Below the pieces are notes generated by a model. That model made no database searches and was not told the origin of the DNA. It saw nothing but the letters and a program-made list of their open reading frames with translations. Source: Ketobacter sp964016105 (lineage in GTDB: Bacteria > Pseudomonadota > Gammaproteobacteria > Pseudomonadales > Ketobacteraceae). Taken from it: a stretch of DNA of 64,000 bases. Location of the stretch: positions 496,001-560,000 of the forward strand of contig CAXHEX010000001.1 in NCBI GenBank assembly GCA_964016105.1, read 5' to 3'. The position numbers were made by a program, and so were the translations under genes. Position 1 is the first letter of the stretch; every line of letters starts with the position of its first letter. Positions 26,155 through 34,817 of the stretch are shown here, one piece after another.

Positions 26155-27549
26155 ATGGCTACCACGGAACCCCCCATTGATCCTCGCTCTGTAACCTCGG
26201 TTGATCTGGCAAAAGCCATCGTTAAACAGCGAGGGCTTAATCATGTGAAGGTTGGGGTGGTGGATATGGATGGCATTATCCGGGGTAAATACATGAGCAG
26301 AGAAAAGTTTTTCTCCGCTTTAGACAAAGGCTTTGGCTTTTGTGATGTGGTGCTGGGTTGGGACAGCAATGATCAACTGTACGAAGGCGTGGATATCAAT
26401 TATACGGGCTGGCAAACGGGTTATCCTGATGCCCCGGTGAGAATTGTCCCCCAGACCTGTCGTGAACTGGTTGATGAGCCTGGTATGCTTTTTTTTCTGG
26501 GGGAATTTGAATCGGAAGCGGAAAGCATTTGCCCCCGGGGACTACTGAAACGGGTTTTAGATAAAGCGGAATCCATGGGCTTGTATGTTTTGGCGGCGTT
26601 TGAATATGAGTTTTTTCTGTTTGATGAGACACCCCATTCCCTGCGAGAGAAAAACTATCGTGGCCTAAAGCCCATAACCCCAGGATTCTTTGGTTACTCT
26701 GTGTTGCGAAATTCGGTTCACAGCGAGCTCTATCAAAGCTTACTTGCCATGGCCCAGCAAATGGATTTTCCCCTGGAAGGTTTGCATACAGAAACCGGGC
26801 CGGGGGTATTAGAAGCCGCCATTGCTGTGGATGATGGATTAAGTGCCGCGGATAAAGCGGTGATGTTTAAAACCTTCACCAAGATCTGGGCACAACGCAA
26901 TAATATGATGGCCACATTTATGGCCAAATGGAGTAATGACTATCCTGGGCAGAGTGGGCATATTCATATGTCACTGTGGCAGGAGGAAAACAAAAATGCG
27001 TTTTACGACAAGCAACAACCCCATGGCATGGGCAAGTTGATGTATCAGTTCATTGCCGGTCAGCAAAAATACATGCCCCAGTTTACTGCCATGTACGCAC
27101 AAACCGTTAACGCTTATTCTCGCATGGTGCCTGGCTTTTGGGCACCTACCCATGCCACTTGGGGGGTTGAAAATCGCACCACCGCCCTGCGGGTGATTCC
27201 CGGCTCTGAAAAGTCCCAACGGGTGGAATTTCGTTTTGGTTCCGCTGATGCTAATCCTTATATCGCTTTTGCTGCTGCACTGGCCTCGGGTCTATTGGGT
27301 ATTGAGGAACAACTGGAACCGGAGCCACAGGTGAAGGGTAATGCTTACCAACAAGATTTCTCCGAGGATTTGGCGTTACCGGTTACTCTGGATCAGGCTG
27401 CCCAGCGCTTACTAAAAAGTGATGCTGCAAAACACGTATTTGGTGAACAGTTTGTGCAGCATTATGCCGCTACCCGGTTGTGGGAAGCCCAGGAATTCCG
27501 CAAGCACATTAGTGATTGGGAACTAAAGCGTTACTTTGAAATTATCTAG
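26155..27549 (+). CDS. Glutamine-synthetase-like gamma-glutamyl-amine ligase
   Basis: Type I glutamine-synthetase-fold enzyme of 464 residues that lacks the adenylylation loop of GlnA. Visible are VVDMDGIIRGKYM, the active-site acids in AAFEYEFFLF and TETGPGVLEAAI, SGHIHMSLW, and the C-terminal RVEFRFGSADANPYIAFAAALASGLLGI. This is the PuuA/IpuC/GlnA4 group, which attaches glutamate to polyamines, amino-alcohols or ethanolamine. It lies between speA and an ALDH/Fe-ADH pair, which fits oxidation of a gamma-glutamylated amine or amino-alcohol. No PuuB oxidase or PuuD hydrolase is nearby. Confidence 0.85.
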   Translation: MATTEPPIDPRSVTSVDLAKAIVKQRGLNHVKVGVVDMDGIIRGKYMSREKFFSALDKGFGFCDVVLGWDSNDQLYEGVDINYTGWQTGYPDAPVRIVPQTCRELVDEPGMLFFLGEFESEAESICPRGLLKRVLDKAESMGLYVLAAFEYEFFLFDETPHSLREKNYRGLKPITPGFFGYSVLRNSVHSELYQSLLAMAQQMDFPLEGLHTETGPGVLEAAIAVDDGLSAADKAVMFKTFTKIWAQRNNMMATFMAKWSNDYPGQSGHIHMSLWQEENKNAFYDKQQPHGMGKLMYQFIAGQQKYMPQFTAMYAQTVNAYSRMVPGFWAPTHATWGVENRTTALRVIPGSEKSQRVEFRFGSADANPYIAFAAALASGLLGIEEQLEPEPQVKGNAYQQDFSEDLALPVTLDQAAQRLLKSDAAKHVFGEQFVQHYAATRLWEAQEFRKHISDWELKRYFEII

Positions 27550-27560
27550 GGGAAGTTGCC

Positions 27561-28955
27561 ATGGCCAGTGATCGCTTTGAGGTGGTTTCTCCGGTGGACA
27601 ATAGCGTGTATGTCACTCGAGAATATGCTACGGATAAAGCCATTCAAACAGTTTTAGATCGAGCTTCTCAGGCTCAGTCTCAGTGGCAGGCTTTACCTCT
27701 TGCTCAGCGGCAACTCTTGTGCCGCGCCATGATTGAAAAATTCTGTGTAAATAAAGACATCATTGCCGAAGAAATCTGCTGGCAAATGGGCAGGCCCATC
27801 CGTTTTGCCGGTGGCGAAGTGGATGGTGTGGCGGAGCGTGCCAACCACATGATTGAGCTTGCGGAAGCGGCGTTGGAGTCTCTTACTCTGCCTGCTGTGT
27901 CCGGTTTTACTCGATTTATTAAGCGTGAAGCTCTCGGTTCGGTACTGGTGATTGCGCCTTGGAATTACCCCTATCTTACCGCAATCAATACTATAGTGCC
28001 GGCGCTGCTGGCGGGTAATTGCGTCATATTAAAGCACTCAGCACAAACGCCCCTTTGTGCTGAGCGTCTGGTTGCTGCTTCAGCCGCTGCTGGCTTTCCC
28101 AGTGGCGTATTTCAATATGTACATGCCAACCACCAGCAGACCGAGAAGCTAATTGGTTCTGATCAAATTCATCATGTGGCATTCACTGGATCTGTGGCGG
28201 GCGGTGCCATGGTTGAGCGTGCAGCGGCGGGAAAGTTTAAAAGTATTGGGTTGGAGCTGGGTGGTAAGGACCCTGCCTATGTGCGGGCCGACGCCAATTT
28301 GTGCCACGCGGTGGAAACCGTGGTGGATGGTGCGTACTTCAATTCTGGTCAATCCTGTTGCGGCATAGAGCGAGCCTATGTACATGAATCAGTATTTGAT
28401 GAATTTGTTTCCAAGGCTGTTGAGCTGACACACCGCTATGAATTAGGCCCACCCAATCATCATGCCACTACACTGGGTCCTTTGGTGAGGCCCAGTGCCG
28501 CTGAATTTGTTCGTGGGCAGGTGGCTCAGGCTATGGCCAAAGGTGCCAAACAACATGTGGATACCCATTTATTTTCCTGCGCGCAGAACGGTTCTGCCTA
28601 TATGGCCCCCCAATTACTGACTCAAGTCAATCACTCCATGGCGCTTATGAAAGAAGAGTCTTTTGGGCCTGTTTTAGGGGTGCAAGCGGTAAAGGATGAT
28701 AAAGAAGCAATTGATCTGATGAACGATTCAAATTTTGGCTTAACCGCCGCTTTATTTACCCAAGACGAACAGGTGGGATTGGCCATTGGTGAACAAGTCG
28801 AAACCGGTACATTTTTTATTAATCGTTGCGATTATCTTGACCCCGGCTTAGCGTGGACCGGGATAAAACATAGTGGGCGGGGGTGTACGCTTTCGCAGTT
28901 GGGTTTTGATTATCTTACCCGGCCCAAATCGTTTCATCTAAAGCAGGTACAGTAG
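27561..28955 (+). CDS. NAD(P)-dependent aldehyde dehydrogenase
   Basis: Class 3-like ALDH of 464 residues. The cofactor-binding VIAPWNYPYLT, catalytic Glu in LELGGKDPAY, and catalytic Cys in SGQSCCGIER are present, with the closing motif KEESFGPVLGV. It starts 11 bases after the GS-like gene (GGGGAAG ribosome-binding site) and ends one base before the alcohol dehydrogenase gene. In this operon it likely oxidises the aldehyde made from a gamma-glutamylated amine or amino-alcohol (inference). Confidence 0.9.
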   Translation: MASDRFEVVSPVDNSVYVTREYATDKAIQTVLDRASQAQSQWQALPLAQRQLLCRAMIEKFCVNKDIIAEEICWQMGRPIRFAGGEVDGVAERANHMIELAEAALESLTLPAVSGFTRFIKREALGSVLVIAPWNYPYLTAINTIVPALLAGNCVILKHSAQTPLCAERLVAASAAAGFPSGVFQYVHANHQQTEKLIGSDQIHHVAFTGSVAGGAMVERAAAGKFKSIGLELGGKDPAYVRADANLCHAVETVVDGAYFNSGQSCCGIERAYVHESVFDEFVSKAVELTHRYELGPPNHHATTLGPLVRPSAAEFVRGQVAQAMAKGAKQHVDTHLFSCAQNGSAYMAPQLLTQVNHSMALMKEESFGPVLGVQAVKDDKEAIDLMNDSNFGLTAALFTQDEQVGLAIGEQVETGTFFINRCDYLDPGLAWTGIKHSGRGCTLSQLGFDYLTRPKSFHLKQVQ

Positions 28956-28956
28956 C

Positions 28957-30132
28957 ATGCAGAATTTGGCAGCCAGTTGGAATTACCCCACCCAGATTCA
29001 TGTGGGTACAGACTGTTCGCAGCAGTTGCCGGTGTACTGTCAGCAACTGGCCATGACGTCGCCCCTATTGGTTACGGATCCAGGTTTGGCCGCACTGCCC
29101 ATGACCCAGGCTTTAACGGCGCAGTGTCAGGCAGCCGGCTTAAGGGTAGAAATATTCAGCGACATTAAGAGTAATCCCAATGGCGAGAATATTACACAGG
29201 GAGCGTTGGCTTTTAAAAAAGGTGATCACGATGGTGTGATCGCTTTTGGCGGAGGCTCGGCCCTGGATGCGGGTAAGGCTATTGCGCTAGTGGTGGGGCA
29301 AAAAGAGTCCATATGGGCATTTGAAGACGTGGGTGATAACTGGACTCGGGTCAACACCGCAGGCATGGTGCCGGTGGTGGCTATTCCCACCACAGCCGGC
29401 ACCGGTTCAGAAGTGGGGCGGTCATCTGTGATCACCGATGAAGGCCAAAAAGTAAAACGCATCATATTTCACCCCAAAATGCTGCCGGCCATGGTGCTTC
29501 TTGATCCTGTGTTAAGCAAAGGGTTACCGCCCAGCTTAACCGCGGCCACCGGGTTGGATGCTTTCTCTCATTGCCTGGAAGCGTTCTGTGCGCCTTTCTA
29601 CCATCCCATGGCGGAAGCCATTGCCATGGAAGGTATGAGGCTTATCAAGGAGCATTTGCCCGTGGCGTTTGCGGACGGCGCTAACCTCCATTCCCGCACC
29701 CAGATGTTGGTGGCGTCTTCCATGGGGGCTACCGCGTTTCAGCGCGGGCTGGGGGCAATGCACGCCATCGCCCATAGTCTGGGAGCGCTTTATGATGCCC
29801 ATCACGGCACTCTCAACGCCATTCTCATGCCCTATGTTCTAAGCGCCAATCGTCTTGCCATCGAGGAACCCATTACCCGCTTAAGTGGGCACTTGAACCT
29901 AGAGCAAAGGGACTTTGACGGCTTTATGGATTGGATAATGGCTTTTCGTGCTGGCTTATCCATTCCCCATAGTTTGGCAGAGATTGGTATTGATGGGGCA
30001 AAGGCGAAAAAGGTGGGTGTAATGTCAGCCCAGGACCCATCGGCTGCAGGCAATCCCCTGGCGTTCACTGATCAACAATACAGTGAGCTATTTGAGTGTG
30101 CAGTGGCGGGAACTCTACCTGTCCCTCAGTAG
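28957..30132 (+). CDS. Iron-containing alcohol dehydrogenase
   Basis: Group III alcohol dehydrogenase of 391 residues. The NAD site GGGSALDAGKAIAL, the TTAGTGSEV segment, and metal ligands in GLDAFSHCLEAF (Asp, His) and MHAIAHSLGALYDAHHG (two His) are intact, so metal-dependent activity is expected. It starts one base after the ALDH stop and closes the speA operon. ADH plus ALDH plus a gamma-glutamyl ligase would take an amino-alcohol to a gamma-glutamyl amino acid. Confidence 0.9.
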   Translation: MQNLAASWNYPTQIHVGTDCSQQLPVYCQQLAMTSPLLVTDPGLAALPMTQALTAQCQAAGLRVEIFSDIKSNPNGENITQGALAFKKGDHDGVIAFGGGSALDAGKAIALVVGQKESIWAFEDVGDNWTRVNTAGMVPVVAIPTTAGTGSEVGRSSVITDEGQKVKRIIFHPKMLPAMVLLDPVLSKGLPPSLTAATGLDAFSHCLEAFCAPFYHPMAEAIAMEGMRLIKEHLPVAFADGANLHSRTQMLVASSMGATAFQRGLGAMHAIAHSLGALYDAHHGTLNAILMPYVLSANRLAIEEPITRLSGHLNLEQRDFDGFMDWIMAFRAGLSIPHSLAEIGIDGAKAKKVGVMSAQDPSAAGNPLAFTDQQYSELFECAVAGTLPVPQ

Positions 30133-30436
30133 GTTAGTAAACGCTACTTTCCCGACATTGGTTAAAACTTATAACGTCAAAAAATCACCAACTTGGTGCA
30201 TTAGGGTTTACAATTGACTGAAATATAACCAGTTATTCCTTCCCCTGCTATAAGAACTCTACTCCATATAGCCCAAAGTAATGACCTAAGGCTATTTAGA
30301 AATAATGTTCATAGATCACTGATTTTATAGAAAAAATAGCACTCGATAAAAACCGGAATTTATTTAGCAAAGTTCACTAGGTGGACTATAAATACTCTTA
30401 CCTCTTGCTGTAGCTAATTAAATCGAGGATTTTGAA
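30133..30436. other. Non-coding stretch before the SutA-like gene
   Basis: About 300 AT-rich bases with no credible gene or strong hairpin. Toward the right end, TATAAA near 30,386 with a weak TTTAGC 18 bases upstream could be the promoter of the SutA-like gene, and the imperfect palindrome GTTCAC-TAG-GTGGAC overlaps it. Nothing else was seen. Confidence 0.4.
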
Positions 30437-30691
30437 ATGCCTAAAAGCGCGGGAAAAACCAAAAGTAAAAGCAAAAGTAAAGTCACTAGCAAAAACGAAG
30501 ACAACAATTTGATCACCTATGATGATGGCCGTGATCGCACCCTCAGCTCCAGAGAATCGGAGCGCAGACGCCTGGAGGAAGACATGGCGCGTTTTCTAAA
30601 TGGTGGGGGTGAAATTAAGCAGATTGAGCGTAATGTGCGAATGGACCCGCCCCGTAAGCCGCAGTCAAATTATGGAAGCCGACCTATCTAA
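30437..30691 (+). CDS. sutA: SutA-like RNA polymerase-associated regulator
   Basis: An 84-residue protein. The C-terminal half (DMARFLNGGGEIKQIE...MDPPRKP, ending SNYGSRPI) matches Pseudomonas aeruginosa SutA, a slow-growth regulator that binds RNA polymerase and favours maintenance genes. SutA has a long acidic N-terminal tail; here the tail is short and basic (KSAGKTKSKSKSK), a clear departure. A middle helix (RESERRRLEEDM) is kept. The gene is followed by a strong terminator. Assignment rests on the C-terminal match from memory. Confidence 0.75.
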   Translation: MPKSAGKTKSKSKSKVTSKNEDNNLITYDDGRDRTLSSRESERRRLEEDMARFLNGGGEIKQIERNVRMDPPRKPQSNYGSRPI

Positions 30692-30729
30692 AGATTTTAA
30701 GCCTTGAACTCTTGTTGTAGTTATTTATG

Positions 30730-30759
30730 AACCCCAACCTAGTGGTTGGGGTTTTTTTT
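30730..30759 (+). terminator. Rho-independent terminator of the SutA-like gene
   Basis: A perfect 10-base stem (AACCCCAACC with GGTTGGGGTT), loop TAGT, then eight Ts. The right arm and loop lie inside the last codons of the convergent HAD gene, so its C-terminus is partly encoded by the hairpin. Confidence 0.9.
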
Positions 30760-31458
30760 GAGCTGTTCAATTCGATATACCGCACTTTCTAATTGATCCA
30801 GGTTGTGGATTTGCTCTGTAGGGTTGCAGAGAGTGCTGTCTTGTTGCTGATTCTGATTGAACCAGATGGTGCTGAATCCTAACGTGCTGGCCGCCTCCAC
30901 ATCTTCTATAGGGTGGTCGCCAATATGAATCGCCTGGTGTGCTTCAATTTGGCTAAAGGCCAGAGCCCGTTCAAACATGGCTTTGTGTGGCTTGGCTTTA
31001 CCTTCTGTTTCTGATGAAAAGTGCGCTTTAAAATATTGATCAATTCCAATCATGGTTAGATTAGCGTTGCCATTGCTGAGGGCGATCAAAGGATAGCGCT
31101 GGCTAAGGTTTTTTAGAATGACCTCTGCCTGATGAAATAAGGTGATTTGATTGCGTCCTTCATAGAATACCTGAAACGCTTTTTCAGTGAGGGATGCAGC
31201 GGACTCCGGGTCCGTCTGAACCCGACTAAAAACCGTATGGAGAATTTTTTTGCGAAAGTTGGTTGGGTGATGCAGCAGCTCTGGGTGCTCTTCTCTAATT
31301 TTTTTATAGACCTGCTTTAGTTGATCCATTTCCAAGTGGGCGACGGCTTCCGGCACTTGCTCTGCCACCCAGTTGCGCAAACGTTTTTCTGCCGCGATGA
31401 TGACAGGGTTTATATCCCATAGGGTGTTGTCTAAGTCGAAGGTGATAAGCTTGATCAT
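30739..31458 (-). CDS. HAD-superfamily (subfamily IA) phosphatase, YigB-like
   Basis: A soluble phosphatase of 239 residues. Motif I is in FDLDNTLWD, motif II in ALSNGN, motif III Lys in GKAKPHKAMF, and motif IV in IHIGDHPIEDVEAA. YigB of E. coli, which acts on FMN, is in this group and often lies beside xerC; in this window xerC is 12 kb away. I chose the ATG at 31,458 so that the HAD motif sits at residue 7 as usual. The 3' end overlaps the terminator of the convergent SutA-like gene. Confidence 0.85.
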   Translation of the reverse strand: MIKLITFDLDNTLWDINPVIIAAEKRLRNWVAEQVPEAVAHLEMDQLKQVYKKIREEHPELLHHPTNFRKKILHTVFSRVQTDPESAASLTEKAFQVFYEGRNQITLFHQAEVILKNLSQRYPLIALSNGNANLTMIGIDQYFKAHFSSETEGKAKPHKAMFERALAFSQIEAHQAIHIGDHPIEDVEAASTLGFSTIWFNQNQQQDSTLCNPTEQIHNLDQLESAVYRIEQLKKNPNH

Positions 31459-31564
31459 ATAAGTGGCAATGGCGATTAAGGTAAATACCAAGATAACGCT
31501 GGATACAGGATAGTAACATATTAATCCCGAAGACGCTCAATCAGAGGTAACGTCCATATCGCCT

Positions 31565-32113
31565 CTATAATTCGGTCTTAACAACTTTGACCACAGGAAC
31601 CCTGACCAGACCTTTGCAGACTACGCGGGTGATGCTTTTGCTCTCCAGATGATTTTCTCTAAAGCAATTCTTGTTTGTAACTTTAGCGAAACCAAATAAC
31701 TTGGAAATGGTTTTATCGTGTAAATCAGTTGAAGCGTTTATGTTTTTATCTCGAGTTAACACAGTGCTGGTGATTTCAGTCTTTGTTGATATGAAGACGC
31801 CGTTTACTTGGTCGATTGCGTTAAGAATCATTCGCTTTTCTGCTTCAGCTTGTATTTCCTTATATGTTTCACGGTCGCTACCATCATAGTATGCGGAGCT
31901 GTTGACTAATCGATGAATTTTTTCGCCTGCATCATTGAGTTGATACTGTACCTCGAATTTTTGGGTGTCTTTTGTTTGTTCTGCCATAATGTGGGAGCGT
32001 GCCATGGGTATCGAAACGGTATAGGCTGGCTGGTTGTTGGCGCATGCAGCAAGGCTCAATACGAATAGGGAGTAAAGTGCGGAACCTGGCTGGAGCTTTT
32101 CTTTACTATGCAT
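31565..32113 (-). CDS. Lipoprotein of unknown function, 182 aa
   Basis: The N-terminus has a lipobox (LSLAAC, near residue 24), so the protein is lipid-anchored. The middle (YKEIQAEAEKRMILNAIDQVNG) recalls the N-terminal helix of FlgT-like and LPP20-like envelope proteins, a weak likeness. There are two cysteines near the C-terminus (NKNCFRENH, RVVCKGLV). It lies 47 bases downstream of a second lipoprotein gene on the same strand. Both are visibly more AT-rich than their neighbours. Confidence 0.7.
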   Translation of the reverse strand: MHSKEKLQPGSALYSLFVLSLAACANNQPAYTVSIPMARSHIMAEQTKDTQKFEVQYQLNDAGEKIHRLVNSSAYYDGSDRETYKEIQAEAEKRMILNAIDQVNGVFISTKTEITSTVLTRDKNINASTDLHDKTISKLFGFAKVTNKNCFRENHLESKSITRVVCKGLVRVPVVKVVKTEL

Positions 32114-32160
32114 AATATTTTCAATATTTGTTTATGTCAGCTTCGATGGGGTGTGGGATT

Positions 32161-33039
32161 TTATTGTTCCGTTTGACGTAGAAATTCTTGTTGCAATTTG
32201 TAGTGCTTCTCTGCCCTAGATAGTGCTGTAATATAATCCTCTTCACTAAGTACCATTTGATTGGCATCTCGATATTTTTCGAATGCTTTCTCAAACTGCC
32301 CCTGCATCTCAAAGATGACCCCAAGGTTGTAGGTTGCGGTGGCCCGGTCTTTTATATCCAGTGTGTTTTCTGCAACTTGGCGAAAGATGGAGATTGCTTG
32401 ATCATAGCGTTGATGCTCCACATATTTGATGCCAATTTTTAAATTTGCATCTTTTCCGTGCTTAAATGTGAATTCCCTTGCTGCTTTGTGAGGAGTGATA
32501 TCGTTAGTGATGTGGGTGGCAATCCTTCCTATTAGCCTGGAGTTGATTTCTGATTCATTAATTGATTGTCTTCTGGCGTCTGAGCTGCTTAGATTGCTTG
32601 ACCAGGTTTGTGAGTAATTCTCATAGTATGAGTCGTTAAAGACCCTGTTGTCTTGGTTGAGCTCGTAGCTTGCTGATATGGATTTTTCAACTTGGTAATA
32701 ATAGCGTCGTTTTACTTCATCATCAGATTTATATTCTTCGCTCCATGAATCATGACTTATACGACCCATACTAATCGAGCCCTTCAGGTGAGCCTCAGCC
32801 CCCATAGATATAACCCTTACATGCCCCTGATTGGATATTTTACTGGCAATTGCCGTTCGCATTTCTTCACCCAAATTGCCTCCATTATCTTTGAATTTTG
32901 AAATGCTCACGGTTGAAATCGCGATACCCTTATTCGAGGGAAGGTTGATAGTTCCATTAATCTTTGTGGTTGAGCAGGCGCAAATTGAGGCGAAGATCAG
33001 AAAGAAGCAGTAGAACCTCCAGAGTTGAAAGCTAAACAT
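32161..33039 (-). CDS. Lipoprotein with C-terminal TPR repeats
   Basis: The ATG at 33,039 is chosen because GAGG lies seven bases upstream; it gives 292 residues with a lipobox ending ICAC near residue 22. Residues about 25-200 form a beta-rich domain recalling TolB-N/CsgG-like lipoproteins (AISTVSISKFKDNGG, GHVRVISMG; weak). Residues about 205-285 hold tetratricopeptide-like repeats (GIKYVEHQRYDQAISIFRQ and YNLGVIFEMQGQFEKAFEKY). It forms an AT-rich pair with the next lipoprotein gene. I do not recognise the family. Confidence 0.75.
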   Translation of the reverse strand: MFSFQLWRFYCFFLIFASICACSTTKINGTINLPSNKGIAISTVSISKFKDNGGNLGEEMRTAIASKISNQGHVRVISMGAEAHLKGSISMGRISHDSWSEEYKSDDEVKRRYYYQVEKSISASYELNQDNRVFNDSYYENYSQTWSSNLSSSDARRQSINESEINSRLIGRIATHITNDITPHKAAREFTFKHGKDANLKIGIKYVEHQRYDQAISIFRQVAENTLDIKDRATATYNLGVIFEMQGQFEKAFEKYRDANQMVLSEEDYITALSRAEKHYKLQQEFLRQTEQ

Positions 33040-33108
33040 TGTCATCCTCAAGTGAGTTAAATATTTGTAACAGACCAAGTCATACTTTGGCACCGTTAAC
33101 GGCTAAAT

Positions 33109-34716
33109 TCATACTTTAAATCGATGTACCATGGATTCCAACCTAGCAGATACTTTGGCGATCTGTTCACTCTCTTCAAATGTTCGGTTGGAGCCGTCGG
33201 CATTTTGCTGGGATACGGAGGTTATGGCTTCTATGCTGTGTTGAATTCCATCCACCACGGATCTTTGATCTGCCGCTGCGGATGCAATTTTTGCGTTCAT
33301 TTGTTGTATGGATTCCATGGTGTGGGCAATTTCCTTCAGAGCATCGCGGGCTCTGGTTGATTCTTCCATGTTATGGTCAGCTTCGTGGGTACTTGCTTCC
33401 ATAGCTTGCATGGCTTTGTTGGAAGTAGACACCAGTTTTTCAATAATCTGTCTAATCTCTCCGGTAGATTGCTGAGTTCGGGTGGCTAGGGCCCGTACCT
33501 CATCAGCCACCACCGCAAAGCCGCGACCCTGCTCACCGGCTCGGGCCGCTTCTATGGCAGCGTTAAGCGCCAGCAGGTTGGTTTGCTCGGCGATTTCGTT
33601 TATAGATTCAGATACTTGCCCGATACCCTGGGTATCGTCTGCCAGCTGTTTAACTACCACAGCAGCGTTTTCTACCTGTGAGGCCAAACGGGTTATGCCT
33701 TCAGCCATGCTCATCACTAAGCCGCTGCCGGCGTCTGTGTTGGTTTTTGCTGCTGCAGCAGCGGTTTCTGCCTGCGATGCATTCTGGGCGACTTTATCTG
33801 CCGCTTGGGAAAGTTCATGGATGGAGCCCGCCAGCTGTTGCGACGCCCGCTGTTGCTCACTAACACCGTCCCGTGTTGCCCGGGTAACCAAGGCCAATCT
33901 CTCTGCCGAATCGGCCAGTCCACCGGTATTTTCTGCCAAATCGTGAATGGTGGGTTGAAATCGGTCCAGCATTTGATTGGTGGCTTCTCCCACCTGACGA
34001 AACTCGTCGTTGGCCCCCAAACTTACCCGTTGTCTTAAATCAGCATCTTTGCCGATTTTTAACATGGTGTTTTTCAGGTCTTTCAACGGCCTGATGACCA
34101 CCTTGAACAGTATAAAATGGACGACGAACATGCTCAGCAGCAATACCACAAGATTAATCGCGGCGTACACGAACACTCCCTGTTCCACTTCAGCGTCTCG
34201 TTTGGCCATGGAATAAGTAATGCGGGCTGCCCCCAGAACAGTACCTTCGGTCACTTGGTGGCAGGTAAGACAGTTGGTGCCATTGCGGTTGCTCTCTGCA
34301 AAGAATGGTTCCACAACGGTTAATAGACGTTCACCATTTTGGGTGGTGGTTTCTACTAAGGCTTCACCTTTCAGCGCCCGCTGATCCAATGCCGTTTCTG
34401 GGGTCTCTGATTCAAAACCGGGTCCGAATACTTTGGTAACCGCTTCCCCCCGCAGCATGTGTATTTCCACCACCCCTTCCCGTTGGCCAATTTTCTCCAG
34501 CAGAAGACCGCGGTTGGCCATGGTACCGGTGAACATCAACGTGTTCATACTATCCAGGTAACCGTTAAGCACATCCCGCATTTGCTGTTCAGTCATATGC
34601 AGCATTCTGTCTTTTTGCTGGTCAGCAGAATAGAGCGTCACTACCGCAAGAATGCCGATAAAAATCAGTGCCATAGGGCCGAGAATTTTCCATTGTACGG
34701 ACTGATAGTTCTTCAT
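33109..34716 (-). CDS. Methyl-accepting chemotaxis protein with periplasmic c-haem motif
   Basis: Chemoreceptor of 535 residues with membrane helices near 10-31 and 178-204, a periplasmic domain between them, a HAMP domain (PLKDLKNTMLKIG) and a signalling domain with the hairpin tip EIAEQTNLLALNAAIEAARAGEQGRGFAVVADEVR (given in parts: EIAEQTNLLALNAAIEAA, then GEQGRGFAVVADEVR). The periplasmic domain holds CLTCH at Cys149-Cys152-His153, a c-type haem attachment motif, so the receptor probably senses redox state, oxygen or another haem ligand. No CheBR pentapeptide is at the C-terminus. I chose ATG 34,716; a GTG at 34,740 is possible. Confidence 0.9.
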   Translation of the reverse strand: MKNYQSVQWKILGPMALIFIGILAVVTLYSADQQKDRMLHMTEQQMRDVLNGYLDSMNTLMFTGTMANRGLLLEKIGQREGVVEIHMLRGEAVTKVFGPGFESETPETALDQRALKGEALVETTTQNGERLLTVVEPFFAESNRNGTNCLTCHQVTEGTVLGAARITYSMAKRDAEVEQGVFVYAAINLVVLLLSMFVVHFILFKVVIRPLKDLKNTMLKIGKDADLRQRVSLGANDEFRQVGEATNQMLDRFQPTIHDLAENTGGLADSAERLALVTRATRDGVSEQQRASQQLAGSIHELSQAADKVAQNASQAETAAAAAKTNTDAGSGLVMSMAEGITRLASQVENAAVVVKQLADDTQGIGQVSESINEIAEQTNLLALNAAIEAARAGEQGRGFAVVADEVRALATRTQQSTGEIRQIIEKLVSTSNKAMQAMEASTHEADHNMEESTRARDALKEIAHTMESIQQMNAKIASAAADQRSVVDGIQHSIEAITSVSQQNADGSNRTFEESEQIAKVSARLESMVHRFKV

Positions 34717-34817
34717 GACGTGCTTTTTGGAAACCCCCACACGGGGTAGTGAAATAAAGATGTATTAATTAAGGGTAGTCAACGATTGAATGATCTGCTA
34801 TTCGAGGCAATGGAGCG

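Noticed and set aside
29536..29805. Minus-strand open frames inside the iron alcohol dehydrogenase and similar long antisense frames in other genes
   Set aside because: They sit opposite genes with intact motifs and show no ribosome-binding site or recognisable protein features.
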